NCBI GenBank assembly: GCA_000697475.1
Contig: JNEU01000780.1
Coordinates: 1-11,610 of the forward strand
Direction of reading: 5' to 3'
DNA length: 11,610 nt
Origin: Lichtheimia corymbifera B2541
Taxonomy: Eukaryota; Mucoromycota; Mucoromycetes; Mucorales; Lichtheimiaceae
The translations under genes and the position numbers were made by a program. Positions within the stretch are counted from its first letter, which is position 1. Each line of letters begins with the position of its first letter. The notes beneath the pieces were generated by a model. That model ran no database searches. It saw only the letters and a list, made by a program, of their open reading frames with translations, and was not told where the DNA came from. This document shows, in pieces, positions 9,059 to 11,610 of the stretch.

Positions 9059-9450
9059 TCAACCTTCCCCATTTTGCATCTTTTTCTTCTTCTTGTCATT
9101 ATTGGTCTTGGGTAACACTTGGTCGTCCGTCTTGGATAACACTTGGTCGTCCGTCTTGGATAACACTTGGTCGTCCGTCTTGGATAACACTTGGTCGTCC
9201 GTCTTGGATAACACTTGGTCGTCCGTCTTGGATAACACTTGGTCGTCCGTCTTGGATGACACTTGGTCGTCCGTCTTGGATGACATTCCTTTTGGATGTG
9301 CATTGCCAATCACCTCCTCGTGGTCACATCTGGGCAACCGCTCGTGTCAGCGGGCTAAGCATTGGCACATTACTAACAGATTCAGTAGCAGTAACATTTC
9401 CAGCAGTTACAAGATAACCGTTTCCCTTTTCGTGCTTGCATGCTCAACAT
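9059..9450 (-). CDS. Gene E: octapeptide-repeat protein (KTDDQVLS units), uncertain 5' end
   Basis: The certain part is the minus-strand frame 9329-9059. It reads CDHEEVIGNAHPKG, then seven or eight units of KTDDQVLS encoded by a 24 bp tandem repeat, then the basic tail NNDKKKKKMQNGEG and TGA. A TGA at about 9350 blocks the frame upstream, and TTGCCCAG at 9337-9330, preceded by a CTGAC, looks like an acceptor. Two first exons fit in phase. One is an ATG at 9450 with donor GTTATC at 9418 (89 nt intron, 100 residues). The other is an ATG at 9397 with the better donor GTTAGT at 9377 (48 nt intron, 96 residues). The repeat is acidic and polar, probably disordered; no function is evident. It is the first gene of the cluster, next to the right inverted repeat. 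Confidence 0.45.
9104..9286 (+). repeat. 24 bp minisatellite, about 7 copies
   Basis: Units of GGTCGTCCGTCTTGGATAAC plus ACTT begin at 9121, 9145, 9169, 9193 and 9217 and are identical. The units at 9241 and 9265 carry GGATGACA instead of GGATAACA, and a degenerate partial unit precedes 9121. The unit length is a multiple of three with no stop codon, so it stays open in several frames on both strands; the minus frame (KTDDQVLS) is the one that connects to a spliced gene. Confidence 0.95.
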
Positions 9451-9675
9451 AATAGAATAAAGATATAGTTAGTCACACATATAGTTGCGTTTTCAGTGCC
9501 GTTGACCATTCCTTTCACATCTTTTTAAGTACTTTCAAGTATTAATTGACATGTTGTGATTTTGCTATTCTTGTACCGCCGTTTAATTGGTATGCTGTCT
9601 CCTAAGCTGGGTATTTGCACGCTGACTCGTGAGAAGCGCTACTCATTGTAGCCGATTGATATTCATTTAGACTTC
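9451..9675 (-). promoter_or_regulatory. AT-rich leader region between right inverted repeat and gene E
   Basis: These 225 bp show no open frame of note. As the only space between the right inverted repeat and the first gene of a one-directional cluster, it probably contains the promoter for gene E or for the whole cluster. An AATAGAATAAAGATATAG string on the plus strand (about 9450-9467) and other AT-rich patches are present, but I can identify no defined box. Confidence 0.35.
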
Positions 9676-10411
9676 CCTCTGCACATTGTAGTTTGTCCAC
9701 TCTGCCATTTGTTTGCTGTACTCTTCGTTTGCGCGCTGATGACAACTACCAGCTATTGCTGTACTGCGCGAACGTGCTTCATCAGTCAAAGTGGTTCACC
9801 ATTGCGTAGCAACGCGACATCCCTGGAAACCAAATGCTCTTTTGACCACCTAGCAACCTTGACACGCGCCCAAAGTATACTTACCATAACACCAAGGCTA
9901 GCAACCCCGTTATCTTGAATAAAAATGCTTAAAGTATCCATCACAAACTATATCTGCATAGTTGTATAATATACACCACCATGTATGAAAAACATGCTTT
10001 TGCGTGTCAACTATTTGGGGTTGCTGCACTAATCATAAAGGGTGCTGCACCATTTTTTCGGTTACCACTATGAAAATTAAATGCACCTTGTATGAAGAAA
10101 AAAAGGCCGTTGTTGAAGATAAAGCCAGGGGCAATGAAATCATTATACGCAGTCGTTAACAAAGAGATGGCAGCCATGAACAATTTGCACCTGATGATTA
10201 AAATTAAGCTCACGAGGGTGAACAACTCCCCGCCACCAGCGAACAATGAAATCCACAGCCATGAAATCAAGCCCCTCACCCAGGAAACCAAGTCGCCACG
10301 ACCACGGAAAATCATGCACTTGGCCACGAAAAAAGGATACGTAACCTTGAAAAAAGAATCCTTAACCACGAACCTTTTATTCTTAGGGGGAGTTTCATCT
10401 CGGAAATCCTG
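9676..10411 (-). repeat. Right terminal inverted repeat (736 bp)
   Basis: This is the reverse complement of 3287-4022, ending CCTG before the right-hand TA. The inner end is sharp: the shared GCAGAGG is followed by ATG on the left arm and GAA on the right arm. It lies upstream of the first gene (E) and so probably supplies or borders the promoter region of the gene cluster; that is inference. Confidence 0.93.
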
Positions 10412-10413
10412 TA
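10412..10413. repeat. TA target site duplication, right copy
   Basis: TA immediately outside the right terminal CCTG. Removing the element and one TA rejoins the LINE codons in frame. Confidence 0.85.
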
Positions 10414-11610
10414 ATAATCGCCGAAAACAAACTTTGAGACGCCATACACCATGTGTGTCAATATCCTTTAAAAAGGTGACAACACGATTCCGATTGTCAA
10501 TGTGTCGACGTTCCAAAAGATTACGAGCTCGGCAACGGCGTAGTTGTGGATCAAGTATGTAAACGTCGCGAACAAGCAGGTTCCGCCAACTAACCTTTGG
10601 AGGCACGGCATCAGGACCAAAGTAAGTGCATACCTTCATCAGAGGAAATTCAAAGATGTTGTCTAGGGAGACTTGATTCCAGTTGATGTTGAGTTGTAAC
10701 TTGTCACCAGCTTGAAAAAGCATCTTGAAGTGGCCCAGTGATTGGATGAGCTTATTGCGGCGTTCAGGGCAAATGAAGGGAATGATAGGGGAGAAAGTAT
10801 CACAAAAGAATTGTATACAAAAGCGAAGATAAGGGTCAGCAAGGGTAGGGGGATAAGAATCATTGTCAATGGAAAGAAGGGGAAGCAACCAGCGAAGTTG
10901 TAAGGCTGATATATGATGTTTTGGGTGAAGAATACCAAGACCACCCTCAGCTTTGGGACGAGTACAAATATCAAAGCTGACGAGTGGAAATGATTTACCT
11001 TGCAGGAATCGCATGATAATCGATTGAATAGACTGCAGAAATTGTTGGGTGAGTGGAAGGATTCGCAAACAGTACCACATCCGGCTCAAAAGGAGAGAAT
11101 TCGCAACCAAGGCTTTACCACGGATAGAAAGACGACGGGATTGTAGCCGATCTGCCAAACCGTGCATAACCTTGAGCTGAGACTCCAAAAATTGCTTAAG
11201 TTGTTTGTTCGAGCTACTGAGTGGGAAACCCAAATAGGTTGCTGCAGTCGTACAATGTCCATCATGCCATTGAGTGGTATGATGGGAGGCAAAACCTTGG
11301 CGCTAAAATCCGGGACCTTGCCACTAAGAGACACCGCCAATGACTTGTGATGGTTGAGACGTGCATTGGATGCTTTGCAATAGAGGTCAATGATCGTCAT
11401 GGCATGGGAAAGCTCCTCAGGGCAAGAAATGAAAATGAGAACGTCATCAGCATTAGCAAGGGTGTTAAGGGGCGGGGGAGGTGAGCTAATGTAATAGGAA
11501 GGGGTGGGGGCATTGGGGAAGGAGAAAGAAAAACCATGAAGTGAAGGGGAAGCAAGAAGAGATCGGAGTAGGGGTTCTAAAGCTAAATTGAAAAGGAGGG
11601 GGGAAAGTGG
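10414..11610 (-). pseudogene. LINE reverse transcriptase, C-terminal half (partial, frameshifted)
   Basis: The reverse transcriptase copies LINE RNA into DNA at the target site. The frame is open from the window edge. At 11610-11569 it reads PLSPLLFNLALEPL, the RT motif before the active site. At 11454-11443 it reads ANADDV, equivalent to the F/YADD catalytic box. Near 11276-11290 a one-base shift is needed: the upstream frame ends with IPL and the conserved thumb-side stretch (TTAATYLGFPLSSS) follows in another frame. The second frame then stays open to the insertion point at 10414. Apparent coding further left, down to 10007, is only read-through into the transposon's inverted repeat and is not LINE protein. 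The family is RVT_1-type (Pfam naming, from memory). The N-terminal endonuclease, if present, lies outside the window. Confidence 0.88.

Larger units (their letters stand above)
3287..10411 (-). mobile_element. Complete multi-gene Tc1/mariner-type DNA transposon (7125 bp)
   Basis: The element starts CAGGATTTCC and ends with the reverse complement. TA dinucleotides flank both ends, the target duplication of the IS630-Tc1-mariner superfamily. The inverted repeats of 736 bp enclose 5653 bp holding five minus-strand genes, including one intact DD34E transposase. The insertion sits in a LINE whose frame is restored on removing the element plus one TA, which supports the exact boundaries. The repeats match base for base wherever I compared them, and no gene has an obvious lesion, so the insertion looks recent. 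Ordinary Tc1/mariner elements are 1-3 kb with a single gene and short repeats, so size, repeat length and gene number are all unusual. Confidence 0.9.
2612..11610 (-). mobile_element. Decayed LINE (non-LTR retrotransposon), split by a DNA transposon and running off the right edge
   Basis: This LINE is read leftward. Its 5' part lies beyond the window. The reverse transcriptase C-terminal half is at 11610-10414 and the zinc-knuckle tail at 3284-2612; everything from 3287 to 10411 is a later insertion. The two parts belong together: joining 10412 to 3284 with a single TA keeps one open reading frame through the junction (Arg-Leu-Leu-Leu-Phe-Pro across the site). At least three frameshifts show that the copy is dead. 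An AATAAA lies just downstream of the stop on the minus strand (about 2565-2570). No poly(A) tail or target site duplication was found. Confidence 0.85.

Noticed and set aside
9104..9286. Possible CRISPR array from regularly spaced repeats
   Set aside because: The units are directly tandem with no unique spacers, in a spliced eukaryotic context; it is a coding minisatellite.
8833..9452. Two long plus-strand open frames (194 and 151 residues) with repeated WITLGRPS or DNTWSSVL units
   Set aside because: They arise because the 24 bp repeat contains no stop in several frames. They overlap gene E and the first exon of gene D on the other strand, and neither shows a domain or splice context.
10007..10413. 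C-terminal extension of the LINE protein in a 408-codon open frame
   Set aside because: This part is the transposon's inverted repeat read by chance in frame; the same sequence occurs in the left repeat away from the RT, and the true LINE continuation is at 3284.
3285..10413. Long inverted repeats as an assembly artefact or as LTRs
   Set aside because: The repeats are inverted, not direct, so they are not LTRs. The exact TA flanks and the LINE frame restored across the empty site are not expected from a misassembly.

Overview
The window looks like repeat-rich nuclear DNA of a filamentous fungus, most likely an early-diverging (Mucoromycota-type) species. This rests on very short introns (48-89 nt) with GT...AG ends and CTRAY-like branch sites, AATAAA signals close to stop codons, and the style of the LINE and Tc1-like transposase genes. 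The species assignment is inference; no rRNA or housekeeping gene is present to fix it.

The main content is a nested pair of mobile elements. The outer one is a decayed non-LTR retrotransposon (LINE) read on the minus strand. Its reverse transcriptase end enters from the right edge (11610 to 10414) and its C-terminal zinc-knuckle end lies on the left (3284 to 2612). The LINE is split by a 7125 bp DNA transposon at 3287-10411. This has 736 bp terminal inverted repeats that look identical, CAGG...CCTG ends, and a TA dinucleotide on each side. If the transposon and one TA are removed, the LINE reading frame runs through the empty site without a shift, which fixes the boundaries to the base.

Inside the repeats are five closely packed minus-strand genes, in transcription order E (9450-9059), D (8898-8161), C (8073-7575), B (7519-5865) and A (5730-4302). 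All except A-B (134 bp) and E-D (160 bp) are less than 90 bp apart. B is a complete four-exon, 491-residue Tc1/mariner-type transposase with an intact DD34E triad. A is a four-exon, 413-residue protein with the same fold signals but with two of the three catalytic acids replaced by glycine. C, D and E are small spliced proteins I do not recognise: D pairs an N-terminal Cys motif with a C-terminal coiled coil, and E is built on a 24 bp minisatellite encoding an acidic octapeptide repeat. The exon structures were worked out by hand, and in each gene the summed exon lengths are a multiple of three and join open frames.

The likely reading is a large, recently inserted and possibly still active Tc1/mariner-superfamily element. 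It would carry an active transposase, a catalytically dead paralogue and three accessory genes between unusually long inverted repeats. I do not know a described family with this layout. The left 2.6 kb holds no gene I can identify; it contains a few short open frames and one promoter-like stretch with a presequence-like 38-residue frame.
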